Below are positions 1-7,785 of a DNA stretch of 64,000 nucleotides, in pieces. Made by a program: the position numbers and the translations under genes. Numbering within the stretch: position 1 is the stretch's first letter; every line of letters starts with the position of its first letter. Source of the DNA: Bellilinea sp040754815 (GTDB taxonomy: Bacteria > Chloroflexota > Anaerolineae > Anaerolineales > Anaerolineaceae). Location of the stretch: the NCBI GenBank assembly GCA_040754815.1, contig JBFMBX010000007.1, forward strand, positions 1-64,000, read 5' to 3'. The notes beneath the pieces are model-generated. The model was not told the origin of the DNA and made no database searches. It saw only the letters and a list, made by a program, of their open reading frames with translations.

Positions 1-146
1 TGATTGGACTTTGTCTGCGCCATGGTTGGGCAAATATCGCCAAAGCCCGCCGTTTCCTTTCTGCTCACCCAAAGGTTGCGTTGCACTTGATTGTTAAGTC
101 TACTAATCCTTTCTTGTGAAAGCCCTGCTCGTCCTCAGCGCAGCAC

Positions 147-175
147 TTGACGATTCGCGGCTGGCGCGGTATATT
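147..175 (+). promoter_or_regulatory. Sigma70-type promoter of the tRNA-Arg gene
   Basis: The -35 box TTGACG (147-152) and -10 box TATATT (170-175) are separated by exactly 17 bp. The predicted transcription start, near 182, lies 2 nt before the mature tRNA, so almost no 5' leader is expected. Confidence 0.75.
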
Positions 176-183
176 AACAGCAC

Positions 184-257
184 GCCCTCGTAGCTCAATT
201 GGACAGAGCGTTTGCTTGCGGAGCAAAAGGTTGCAGATTCGAGTTCTGCCGGGGGCA
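184..257 (+). tRNA. tRNA-Arg (anticodon GCG)
   Basis: A full cloverleaf can be drawn. The acceptor stem is GCCCTCG with CGGGGGC (one T-G pair) and discriminator A257. The D arm is GCTC/GAGC. The anticodon stem TTTGC/GCAAA encloses loop TTGCGGA, giving anticodon GCG. The T arm is GCAGA/TCTGC with loop TTCGAGT. CCA is not encoded. GCG reads CGC (Arg), and an A is present at the D-loop position expected for arginine tRNAs. Most bacteria read CGN with an ACG anticodon edited to inosine, so a G34 arginine tRNA is unusual. Confidence 0.9.
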
Positions 258-310
258 CTTTTGATTTAAGGTTGCCGACCCCATCGAGGGGTGATATTCG
301 CGTCCTGCCT

Positions 311-335
311 CACTGTTCATAAGATCCTAACAGTG
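311..335 (-). terminator. Possible weak hairpin after the lut genes
   Basis: A 7-bp stem, CACTGTT (311-317) with AACAGTG (329-335), encloses an 11-nt loop about 55 nt beyond the last gene of the minus-strand operon. No T-run follows on the minus strand, so this is at best a weak or Rho-assisted terminator or a 3'-end stabiliser. Confidence 0.3.
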
Positions 336-389
336 GTGAATGATGCATAAAATTGGCGGCTTCAAGGGGAGAAGAAAAAAATCAGTTAC

Positions 390-1025
390 CTATTCTTCTC
401 TCAACAACCACACCCATAATTTTTGTGGTCCGTGCACACCCAGCGTGACCGTAAGTTCAATATCCGCGGTGCGGCTTGGACCGGTGATCAGGACGAAATA
501 ATGATGCTCCTTAGCCTCTTCGAAAACCTGATAAAGATCGGGTCTTAACGCAGTTGGCGTTGCAATGGCCAGGTGAATACGCGGGAGCAGTGAAACAACC
601 CGTGGTTTATTTTTTCCGGAATATAGGCCAATCGTTCCGGTTTCTGGAAGAATAAAATCCACTTCGGTGATTCCTAAATCGCATTGAGCAATTTCATGTT
701 TTGGGGCGTTGGATGAAACAATATCCACCCCCAGCAGCTGCAGGTGGGATGCGATTTGTAAACGTTGCAGCAAAGGGGTTTCCCAAAGTGTCGCTCTGGT
801 AATCTTCTCCTCCTGAACCAGATTTTCAAGCAGCCTCTTTATATCTCCGGGGGTAATTTCGACCCCCTTCGCTGAGAGGCGGCTGAGTTCATTGAAAAAG
901 ATTTGCACTTCGGAATCCAAAGAGCCCTTGGCGCGAAGAGGAACTATCGTCGGGTATTTTGCCGGCTCCCCGCGGGTTTGACTCAACACATCCCGTATGG
1001 TTTGAAGCATATTTTTGCGGCTCAT
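390..1025 (-). CDS. lutC: LutC-type lactate utilisation protein (LUD domain)
   Basis: This is the third subunit of the LutABC (YkgEFG) system, which oxidises L-lactate to pyruvate in the cytoplasm through iron-sulfur proteins. The product is about 211 aa and has the LUD-domain landmarks of LutC: the run CDLGITEVDFILPETGTIGL in the middle, an IATPTALRPDLYQVF segment, and the C-terminal FVLITGPSRTADIELTVTLG. The start at 1025 is preferred over an upstream in-frame codon at 1064 because AAAGG lies a few bases ahead of it and the longer form would overlap lutB. It is the last gene of the operon, 11 nt after lutB. No cysteine cluster is seen, as expected for LutC. Confidence 0.9.
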   Translation of the reverse strand: MSRKNMLQTIRDVLSQTRGEPAKYPTIVPLRAKGSLDSEVQIFFNELSRLSAKGVEITPGDIKRLLENLVQEEKITRATLWETPLLQRLQIASHLQLLGVDIVSSNAPKHEIAQCDLGITEVDFILPETGTIGLYSGKNKPRVVSLLPRIHLAIATPTALRPDLYQVFEEAKEHHYFVLITGPSRTADIELTVTLGVHGPQKLWVWLLREE

Positions 1026-1036
1026 TGGGGTTCCTT

Positions 1037-2461
1037 TCAGGATTCGAGTTTCTGGTGCGACCACCAGCTGCGAAAATCGTTTGAAAAGCGCGGCAAAGGT
1101 CTTACCCGCGTCCAGCGATTGAAAGGAAAAGGCAGCCTCGTCAACCAGCCCCTGTCCTCAAACCAGTTAAACACCCCAAGCAAACGGCTGCCCAGCCGAT
1201 AGAGCAAGGAATTTGAAAGCACACGGGAAGCTACAACAGACATCAGTCGAAGATATCCCGGCATTGCAGGAGGAATGGTCTCATTTCCTTCTGCCACCTG
1301 TTGGCGCAGATGCCTCAGGATAGCAGGGATGGGAATCTTAACCGGACACACATCAGCGCATGCCCCGCACAATGTAGAAGCATAAGGTAGTTCGCGTGCC
1401 ACCTCAGAACCCAGTATTTGCGGTGTAAAAATCGCTCCAACAGGGCCGGAAATAAACCAGCCATAAGCAAAACCACCCACGTTTTGATATACAGGGCAAG
1501 CGTTTGCACATGCACCACAACGAATGCATTTTAAAACCTGGCGCCCGACAGGATCTCTCAATATCTTTGATCTGCCGTTGTCCAGCAGGATGATGTGAAG
1601 CTCTTTCGGACCGAACTCCCCTTCCTCACGGCGGGGTCCGCTGATAAACTGCACATAGCTAGAAAGTTTTTGACCCGTGGCCGAACGGGTGAGCAATTTC
1701 AATAAGACAGACAGCGACTCCCAATTGGGCACAACTTTATCAATACCCACCACTGCCACGTGAATATCCGGCAAGGTGGTGCACATCCGCCCATTTCCTT
1801 CATTAGTGACCATGACCAATGTGCCTGTCTCTGCAACTAAAAAGTTAGCTCCCGAAATTCCCATGGTGGCGGTCAGGAACTGCTCACGCAAGATCTGACG
1901 TACCACGCCGGTAAGTCTATCAGGGTCAGCCGGCACTTCAATGCCCAACTTTTGGCTGAAAAGGGCAGCAATCTCTTCTTTTTTCATGTGCACAGCAGGC
2001 ACAATAATATGAGATGGCCCGCTCTCCGCCAGCTGAATGATATATTCTCCTAAATCGGTCTCCAGCACGCGTATATTTTCAGACTGAAGCGCTTCGTTCA
2101 GGCCAATTTCCTCGGTGGCCATTGATTTTGCTTTTACCGCCAAGGTCACCTGATGAGATTTGGCAATTTTTAACACAATCTCCCGCGCCTCACCAGCGGT
2201 GCTTGCCCAATAGACAATACCCCCCTGATTTTGTACTGCCTGTTCAAACTGTTCGAGATAATGATCCAGGTGTTCTACGGTATGGAGGCGAATCGCCGAT
2301 CCTGACTCACGCAGGTGTTCCCATTGAGAAAGATCCCCGATAACTGATGCGCGGTTAGTCGCAAACCGTCGCGTCGCCTGGCGCACGGCCTGCGGTATCC
2401 CCGCCGGAACATGCCGGCTATATTTGCCAAAATAGATGTACTCAGGTTGAGATTTACTCAT
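1037..2461 (-). CDS. lutB: LutB-type iron-sulfur lactate utilisation protein
   Basis: Predicted 474-aa LutB, the iron-sulfur electron-transfer subunit of the LutABC L-lactate oxidising system. Residues about 60-290 form a LUD-like domain (GANFLVAETGTLVMVTNEGN). Two ferredoxin-type clusters follow: CIRCGACANACPVYQN near residue 311 and CGACADVCPVKIPIP near residue 364, fitting two [4Fe-4S] centres. The tail after about 400 is hydrophobic and basic. It overlaps the lutA stop by 4 bp (ATGA), indicating translational coupling. In this operon the likely lactate source is lactaldehyde from rhamnose cleavage. The length matches the family. Confidence 0.93.
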   Translation of the reverse strand: MSKSQPEYIYFGKYSRHVPAGIPQAVRQATRRFATNRASVIGDLSQWEHLRESGSAIRLHTVEHLDHYLEQFEQAVQNQGGIVYWASTAGEAREIVLKIAKSHQVTLAVKAKSMATEEIGLNEALQSENIRVLETDLGEYIIQLAESGPSHIIVPAVHMKKEEIAALFSQKLGIEVPADPDRLTGVVRQILREQFLTATMGISGANFLVAETGTLVMVTNEGNGRMCTTLPDIHVAVVGIDKVVPNWESLSVLLKLLTRSATGQKLSSYVQFISGPRREEGEFGPKELHIILLDNGRSKILRDPVGRQVLKCIRCGACANACPVYQNVGGFAYGWFISGPVGAIFTPQILGSEVARELPYASTLCGACADVCPVKIPIPAILRHLRQQVAEGNETIPPAMPGYLRLMSVVASRVLSNSLLYRLGSRLLGVFNWFEDRGWLTRLPFPFNRWTRVRPLPRFSNDFRSWWSHQKLES

Positions 2462-3201
2462 GAGAGATCCTCGTTTGAGGCAAGGATATCAATAATATGC
2501 ACAGCACGTACCTTTGAACCCGCTTTATGCAGACCGCCGGCAATATTCATTAAGCACCCCGGCTCGGTTATAACCACCGCGTCAGCACCCGATTCGATGA
2601 TATTGTGTACTTTATTTTCCATCATTGCCCGGCTGACCATGGGGTAAGTTACTGAAAACGCACCCCCGAAACCACAACACACTTCCTCTTCGTTCAAAGG
2701 GATCAGCTCAAGTCCGCGCACATTCGAAAGGAGTATTTTTGCCTCACTCTTTAGCCCCATTTCCCGTAATGCATGACAGGAGGCGTGAAAAGTCACACGA
2801 TGCGGATAAGATGCGCCAAGGTCTGTAACCCCCAGCACGCGAACCAGGAATTCGGTAAACTCGAAAGTGCGTTGCGCCACCTCTACCGCTAAAGCATGTT
2901 CTGGAGTACCCGGGGGGAAAAGTTCAGGATAATGGTGGCGAATCATCGCAACACAGGAAGCCGAGGGAGCGACGACAGCTGCCTTGTTGTGACCAAAGAC
3001 CTTGAGAAAATGGCGCGCTACCGGTCGCGTCTGTTCGGTAAATCCATTATTGTAAAGTGGTTGTCCACAGCATGTCTGACCGGCAGGGAAGATTGGCTGC
3101 ACTCCCACCCGCTTCAAAACCTCTACCATGTTTTTCAGGGTCGCAGAAAAAAATTGATCCCCAAGACAGGTGATAAAGAGTTGCGCTTGTTGTTGGCTCA
3201 T
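2458..3201 (-). CDS. lutA: LutA-type (Fe-S)-binding lactate utilisation protein
   Basis: Predicted 247-aa LutA with the two cysteine-rich CCG domains of the heterodisulfide-reductase/GlpC-like family. The first carries GQTCCGQPLYNNG near residue 42 and the second EEVCCGFGGAFSVTYP near residue 172. Family knowledge places it with LutB and LutC in oxidation of L-lactate to pyruvate. The N-terminus, LFITCLGDQFF, resembles the usual LutA start, although the aromatic/Asp context is slightly diverged. It follows the class II aldolase by 14 nt and overlaps lutB by 4 bp, so it belongs to the same transcript. Confidence 0.93.
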   Translation of the reverse strand: MSQQQAQLFITCLGDQFFSATLKNMVEVLKRVGVQPIFPAGQTCCGQPLYNNGFTEQTRPVARHFLKVFGHNKAAVVAPSASCVAMIRHHYPELFPPGTPEHALAVEVAQRTFEFTEFLVRVLGVTDLGASYPHRVTFHASCHALREMGLKSEAKILLSNVRGLELIPLNEEEVCCGFGGAFSVTYPMVSRAMMENKVHNIIESGADAVVITEPGCLMNIAGGLHKAGSKVRAVHIIDILASNEDLS

Positions 3202-3215
3202 CTTGCAGTTCCCGC

Positions 3216-3827
3216 TTAGAACTTATGATAAGAATCGCTCATTTTGCGGTACTCCAGGAAAGGCTCATTAATGATCCTGGCATAAAGTGCAATCTGGCAG
3301 GCTTCTTCCAAAACCGTGGACCAGAAAAACGCTTCATCCAGCGTTTGTCCAATTGCAAAACTTCCATGACCGCGCAACATAATAATCTTATAATCCTTCA
3401 ATGCATTAGCAACTTTGTTAGCCATTTCCGGAGTTCCAGAAGCAAATTCCTCAGTCACCACAGGAACTTTCTTAAGCAGGTAAGAGGCTTCGTTGTCAAT
3501 GGGAACAATTTCATCCCGTGAAAGTGAAAATGCAATGGCAGCGCGGGGATGGCAGTGAATGATGGCCAACGCCGGGGTGGCTTTGTAGATCGCCCGATGC
3601 ACAATCAACTCGGTGGATGCCAGAGCCACACCGCTATCATTTTTTTCCAAACCGGTCTCCACCAAATCGTGAGGCTTGAGGTTCCCTAACATGGCGCCAC
3701 GCCGCTTGATGATAATCCGATCACCGTAACACACACTCATATTTCCCCCATGGGAGGAAATCATATTGGCCACATATAAATCGCGCCCAATATCGCGAAA
3801 CTTCTCGTAAATCTGAGGATCAATCAT
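3216..3827 (-). CDS. Class II aldolase, L-fuculose-1-phosphate aldolase type
   Basis: A 203-aa zinc-dependent class II aldolase/adducin protein of FucA size. The predicted ligands are intact: IIHCHPRAA supplies the HxH pair, MLRGHGSFA the third histidine, and ASTELIVHRAIY the acidic residue; SSHGGNMSV is the phosphate-binding region. FucA-type enzymes cleave L-fuculose-1-P to DHAP and L-lactaldehyde, the same products RhaD makes from rhamnulose-1-P. It overlaps the AOR stop by 4 bp and lies within the rhamnose operon. It could serve fucose, or act on rhamnulose-1-P alongside or instead of the RhaD homologue, which has one altered ligand. Substrate is inferred. Confidence 0.8.
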   Translation of the reverse strand: MIDPQIYEKFRDIGRDLYVANMISSHGGNMSVCYGDRIIIKRRGAMLGNLKPHDLVETGLEKNDSGVALASTELIVHRAIYKATPALAIIHCHPRAAIAFSLSRDEIVPIDNEASYLLKKVPVVTEEFASGTPEMANKVANALKDYKIIMLRGHGSFAIGQTLDEAFFWSTVLEEACQIALYARIINEPFLEYRKMSDSYHKF

Positions 3828-5620
3828 TTCAAAATCTCCTTCACAAGGTTGTCAAGCTCAAGCTCAGTCAATTTCCGTGGTAGGGGAACCCCATGCTCAT
3901 CCCAACCACGGGCTCGGTAATATTCTTTTAGCATGGGTTCAAGATGCACCACCCATCCTTGCGAAGGACCATGATCAGGAGCTTCGTTAAGCAGGCGGGG
4001 TGGTAAGGTATCATCCTTTTCGGTAAAGCCCTCACGTAAATTGTAAAGACGCTCTAGGTTCCACACCCGTTCTCCTACCCGTATCAGGTCACCTGTAGCA
4101 TAATGCATACCTGTTACCGCGGAGAGCACCCGCGCAAAGTACTCTTCTGCAACCCCCAGATTGGTGAATTTGCACAGTACCAGAGAATCAATCGCTGCCG
4201 AAACATTTTGATGCAAAATCACAAAACTGGCCTTTCCCTGAACCTGAAAGCGATCAACCAGTTTGGGAATCCCCAGGACTTCAATACCCACCATATTACC
4301 GCGCATGTGGCAACCACCGCGATTGGATGTCGCGTAAAGTAAACCCTGGCCTTGCATGCCGCGGGGATCATAGGCAGGCATCTCTAAGCCCTTTACCGAC
4401 ATCGAAAGTTCAGGGTGTCCATACCTGGTTGCCAGGCGCAAACTTCCATCGGCCAGTTCTGCCCCTAAATCCCGTCGGTAAGCCATCTGCTCCAGGGTTG
4501 GGGCAAGTAAGTCAGCCCGCCCAAATCGCAAATCCGAGTCCAGATAACCCTTCTCGCTCAATTCCATTGCGCAGGCAATGGTTGAACCGGCCGATATGGT
4601 ATCCATACCGAGGTCATTGCATAAAGTATTGGCTTCAATGATTGCCGCTAAATCATCCACACCACACTGGGCACCGAAAGCCCAAATTGTTTCAAATTCC
4701 GGACCTTCACCCTGAACCTTATCGGTGCGGCTCACCCGTGTACATGCAATTGGACAGGCCCAACAGGCTTCATTCTTGACCAGATACTTTTCGGTAAGCT
4801 CTTCTCCTGAGATCGCTTCCGCCTTTTCAAATTGAACCTGTTGATGGTTGCGAGTGGCTAACGCTCCAACAGTGTTCATGATATTGACGAGGACAGCAGT
4901 CCCAAACTCAGGAAGGGCCTGACTGGTTAGTGGACTGGCTGCCAATAATTTGCGGCTTTCATACAGCATGAATTTGAAGCGTTCCTGATCTTCTATCTTC
5001 GGCTTCTCGGTGCCTTCTACTACAATGGCCTTAAGGTTCTTGGAACCCATGACCGCACCCGGCCCACCACGGGCTAACGCCCGCTGGCGATCTACAATTA
5101 TCGAGGCAATTCGGCTTAAGTTTTCACCCGCCGGGCCAATACACAGCACATTGCGCCTATGGTTGTTCTGGCCCAACTGATCGGTAACTTCAAAGACGCG
5201 TTTTCCCCACAATTCTGTCGCATCATGGAACGTTACAGCACCCCCTTTTATTTCAAGCCAAACCGGTTGGGGGGACTTGCCGCGAATAATCATGGCATCA
5301 AAGCCGGCCTTTTTGAACTGCATCCCCCAAAACCCCCCTCCATTCGCATCTAAAATCGTCCCGGTTAGAGGACTTTTGGTACTGACAGAGAAGCGGTTAC
5401 TGGTTTGATAACCGGTTGCGGTCAGTGGTCCGTTTGTGAAAATTAATACGTTTTGCGGCGAAAGGGGATCCACCTCTGGTCCAACGAGATCCCACAGCAA
5501 TCGCGCGCCTAAACCACGTCCACCTACAAACAAACGCGCTATATTGGTATCCAACACCTCAGTTTTATAGGTTTGTGTTGTCAAATCAATTTCCAAAATC
5601 CTACCGGCCCAACCACCCAT
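3824..5620 (-). CDS. Tungsten-type aldehyde:ferredoxin oxidoreductase (AOR)
   Basis: A 598-aa AOR family enzyme, which uses a tungstopterin (sometimes molybdopterin) and a [4Fe-4S] cluster to oxidise aldehydes to acids with ferredoxin as acceptor. It opens with the typical MGGWAGRILEIDLTT. Cluster cysteines are visible in CWACPIACTR near residues 283-291, with a late cysteine in LVLCKFTNLG near 482. GGPGAVMGSKNLKAI and GRGLGARLLWDLVGPE are typical of the pterin-binding domain. It lies between rhaA and the second aldolase, downstream of enzymes producing L-lactaldehyde and upstream of LutABC, so lactaldehyde-to-lactate oxidation is the natural inference. In other bacteria this step is done by an NAD-dependent dehydrogenase (AldA) or a reductase (FucO). 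Confidence 0.9.
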   Translation of the reverse strand: MGGWAGRILEIDLTTQTYKTEVLDTNIARLFVGGRGLGARLLWDLVGPEVDPLSPQNVLIFTNGPLTATGYQTSNRFSVSTKSPLTGTILDANGGGFWGMQFKKAGFDAMIIRGKSPQPVWLEIKGGAVTFHDATELWGKRVFEVTDQLGQNNHRRNVLCIGPAGENLSRIASIIVDRQRALARGGPGAVMGSKNLKAIVVEGTEKPKIEDQERFKFMLYESRKLLAASPLTSQALPEFGTAVLVNIMNTVGALATRNHQQVQFEKAEAISGEELTEKYLVKNEACWACPIACTRVSRTDKVQGEGPEFETIWAFGAQCGVDDLAAIIEANTLCNDLGMDTISAGSTIACAMELSEKGYLDSDLRFGRADLLAPTLEQMAYRRDLGAELADGSLRLATRYGHPELSMSVKGLEMPAYDPRGMQGQGLLYATSNRGGCHMRGNMVGIEVLGIPKLVDRFQVQGKASFVILHQNVSAAIDSLVLCKFTNLGVAEEYFARVLSAVTGMHYATGDLIRVGERVWNLERLYNLREGFTEKDDTLPPRLLNEAPDHGPSQGWVVHLEPMLKEYYRARGWDEHGVPLPRKLTELELDNLVKEILK

Positions 5621-5672
5621 TTTTATATCTCCTTCTTGAATTCAAGGTCTCCCTTGCATGAGGTAAAAATCC

Positions 5673-6947
5673 CTAGCTCCGATGGGAGAGAACACGCTTC
5701 TCATAATCGGAAATGATCTCCATGAATCCTATACCCAGAGGAACATCTGATGAAAGCAGATAATAGTCCCAAACAGCAGTTGAGGGCAAGGCTTTGAATT
5801 CCTCTAAAAAGGCCAGCCGGCGCGTATAATCGCCTTGGCGTTCAATTGTTCTCAATAATTCCACCGGCTCAAGTAAAGCATTTAATAACGCCCGCAGCAC
5901 ATTTCGTGCACCAATTGACCATGCAGCCACACGGTTAATGCTGGCATCAAAGTAATCCAAACCAATATGAACGCGCTTCAGGGCGTCGTTTCGAACAACT
6001 TCCTGGAGAATTAATTGCAAATCCTCCGTAAAAGCAACTACATGATCGCTGTCCCATCGTACGCCGCGACTGAGATGTAACAGCAGTTGATCAAGGTAGA
6101 GGAGGAGAGAAGAGATTTTATCCGCAACACTCTCGGTCGGATGGAAATGTCCGGTATCCAGGGTTAAAAGAATGCCATGGTTAATCGCATAGCCGGTGTA
6201 AAACTCCATCGAACCGGTAACGTAACTCTCGGATCCAATTCCAAACAACTTGGGTTCAACGGCATCCAGATTGTAACGAGGATCAATTGGTTCCCTCAGG
6301 ATGGCATCCAGAGAATCGCGAAGCAGAAGGCGGGGAGTATAACGATCTACCGGAGTGTCTTTATACCCATCAGGAATCCAGATATTGGTTACACAAGGTG
6401 TTCCCAGTTCCCGCCCGAAGTATTCTCCGATTTTGCGAGAGGCGATACAGTGTTCAATCCAGAACTCACGAATAGCCCGGTCAGGATGCGATAACGTAAA
6501 CCCATCAGCGGCTTTGGGATGCGAAAAGCAAGTAGGATTAAAGTCCAAACCCTGACAATGAGTTTTTGCCCAGTCTTTCCAGGCAATAAAATGCTCCGGA
6601 AGCAGTTCATTGCGCTCAACCCTCTTTCCACCCGTTTCTGCATATATGGCGTGCAGATTTAAGCGGTGCCGTCCGGGCAGGAGACTGAAAACGACTTCCA
6701 GATCCTGGCGTAATTCGTCAGCGTTACGGGCTTTGCCCGGATAATTTCCCGTTGCTGCAATACCACCGCTGAGTTCTCCACTCCCTTGTTCAAATCCTCC
6801 CACATCATCCCCCTGCCAGCAGTGAAGGCTGATTGGGACGGTTTTCATTCGGCTGATGGCCTGCTCGGTATCCACCCCAAGGGTAGCGTAACGTTCACGG
6901 GCAATTTCATACATTTGGATGATGCGTTTTTCATCTATCTTTTCCAT
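5673..6947 (-). CDS. rhaA: L-rhamnose isomerase
   Basis: A 424-aa protein closely resembling E. coli/Bacillus RhaA along its length. It interconverts L-rhamnose and L-rhamnulose with a divalent metal (TIM-barrel fold). Recognisable blocks are SLHCWQGDDVGGFE near residue 40, GGIAATGNYPGKARNA, LDFNPTCFSHPKAADGFTLS, GTPCVTNIWIPDGYKD, TLDTGHFHPTESVADKIS and HIGLDYFDASINRVAAW, which carry the metal-binding and catalytic positions. Length is normal. It lies 10 nt after the rhaD stop. Confidence 0.96.
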   Translation of the reverse strand: MEKIDEKRIIQMYEIARERYATLGVDTEQAISRMKTVPISLHCWQGDDVGGFEQGSGELSGGIAATGNYPGKARNADELRQDLEVVFSLLPGRHRLNLHAIYAETGGKRVERNELLPEHFIAWKDWAKTHCQGLDFNPTCFSHPKAADGFTLSHPDRAIREFWIEHCIASRKIGEYFGRELGTPCVTNIWIPDGYKDTPVDRYTPRLLLRDSLDAILREPIDPRYNLDAVEPKLFGIGSESYVTGSMEFYTGYAINHGILLTLDTGHFHPTESVADKISSLLLYLDQLLLHLSRGVRWDSDHVVAFTEDLQLILQEVVRNDALKRVHIGLDYFDASINRVAAWSIGARNVLRALLNALLEPVELLRTIERQGDYTRRLAFLEEFKALPSTAVWDYYLLSSDVPLGIGFMEIISDYEKRVLSHRS

Positions 6948-6957
6948 AGGCCCTCAA

Positions 6958-7785
6958 TCACACCTTAAAAATGGTTTGTTGTACGTTAAAAGCCGCGCAT
7001 ATGGCATATATTTCATCCAGAGAAAGACCATTACCCTGTTCGCCAACGGTTAAATTCATATATTCATAGCGCGCTGCGGTTTCGGCATATTCAATCCGAT
7101 CCGAAGCACGTTTAACCGAAACATCCGAACGTGCCATGACGCCGTGTTTGGCCCATATCACAATCCGATGAGTCCTTAATGCCTCTACCGTGGCCTGCAT
7201 TAATTCTGCTGAACCGGGGATAGAGAATGGAACAAGTCCAATACCTTCCGGCAATTGCACAATCGTTTCAGGCTGCCAGCGCAAAAGGTGACGGTTCAGG
7301 TAGTTTACGTCGTTATATCGTGGGATATGACTTAAGAGGGTCAAATAAGGGGGTTGTGCATGCACAATAGCATGAAAGTTGGTTCCGGTTCGAAATATCT
7401 GATCATAATGCACAGCCAGATGAGAGTTAAACTCGCTCGTCAGACGCTGAAAAAGCCGCGTATAGGAAGTATAAAGTTTCCCTGTCTCGCCACCTTCATT
7501 CACAATCAAACAGCCGATATTTGAGATAGGGTCCTCAATAATCTCGCGCAATCTGCGCCCAGAGCCGGTAACCAGAAAGGTAGCACCGGCTAATTCAGGA
7601 ACAGATTGAGGCAATTCAATCGGTTCAATCAAAGGAAAATAGCGTCGGGGTTCAACCGGCCATCGTACACAAACAGAGATATTGCCCGCAGAGCCTTCAC
7701 TGGCATCAATTTCGGACAGGCGTTTTCCCACCTTGCCCATCGCGGTAAGCAACTCATCGAGATCCGGAAACGGAGGCTCAAGCAT
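6958..7785 (-). CDS. rhaD: Rhamnulose-1-phosphate aldolase homologue (class II)
   Basis: A 275-aa RhaD family aldolase, which splits L-rhamnulose-1-P into DHAP and L-lactaldehyde. Family features are SAGNISV near residue 31, FLVTGSGRRLREI, the acidic residue in LTSEFNSHLAVHYD, and the C-terminal IWAKHGVMARSD with the third metal histidine. Where E. coli RhaD has the zinc-ligand pair H-C-H (H141/H143), this protein reads H-A-Q (FHAIVHAQPPYLT), so one ligand position is glutamine. This may be a subfamily feature or weaken metal binding; a second aldolase with intact ligands lies downstream. It overlaps the rhaB stop by 8 bp. Its position between kinase and isomerase supports the RhaD role. Confidence 0.85.
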   Translation of the reverse strand: MLEPPFPDLDELLTAMGKVGKRLSEIDASEGSAGNISVCVRWPVEPRRYFPLIEPIELPQSVPELAGATFLVTGSGRRLREIIEDPISNIGCLIVNEGGETGKLYTSYTRLFQRLTSEFNSHLAVHYDQIFRTGTNFHAIVHAQPPYLTLLSHIPRYNDVNYLNRHLLRWQPETIVQLPEGIGLVPFSIPGSAELMQATVEALRTHRIVIWAKHGVMARSDVSVKRASDRIEYAETAARYEYMNLTVGEQGNGLSLDEIYAICAAFNVQQTIFKV

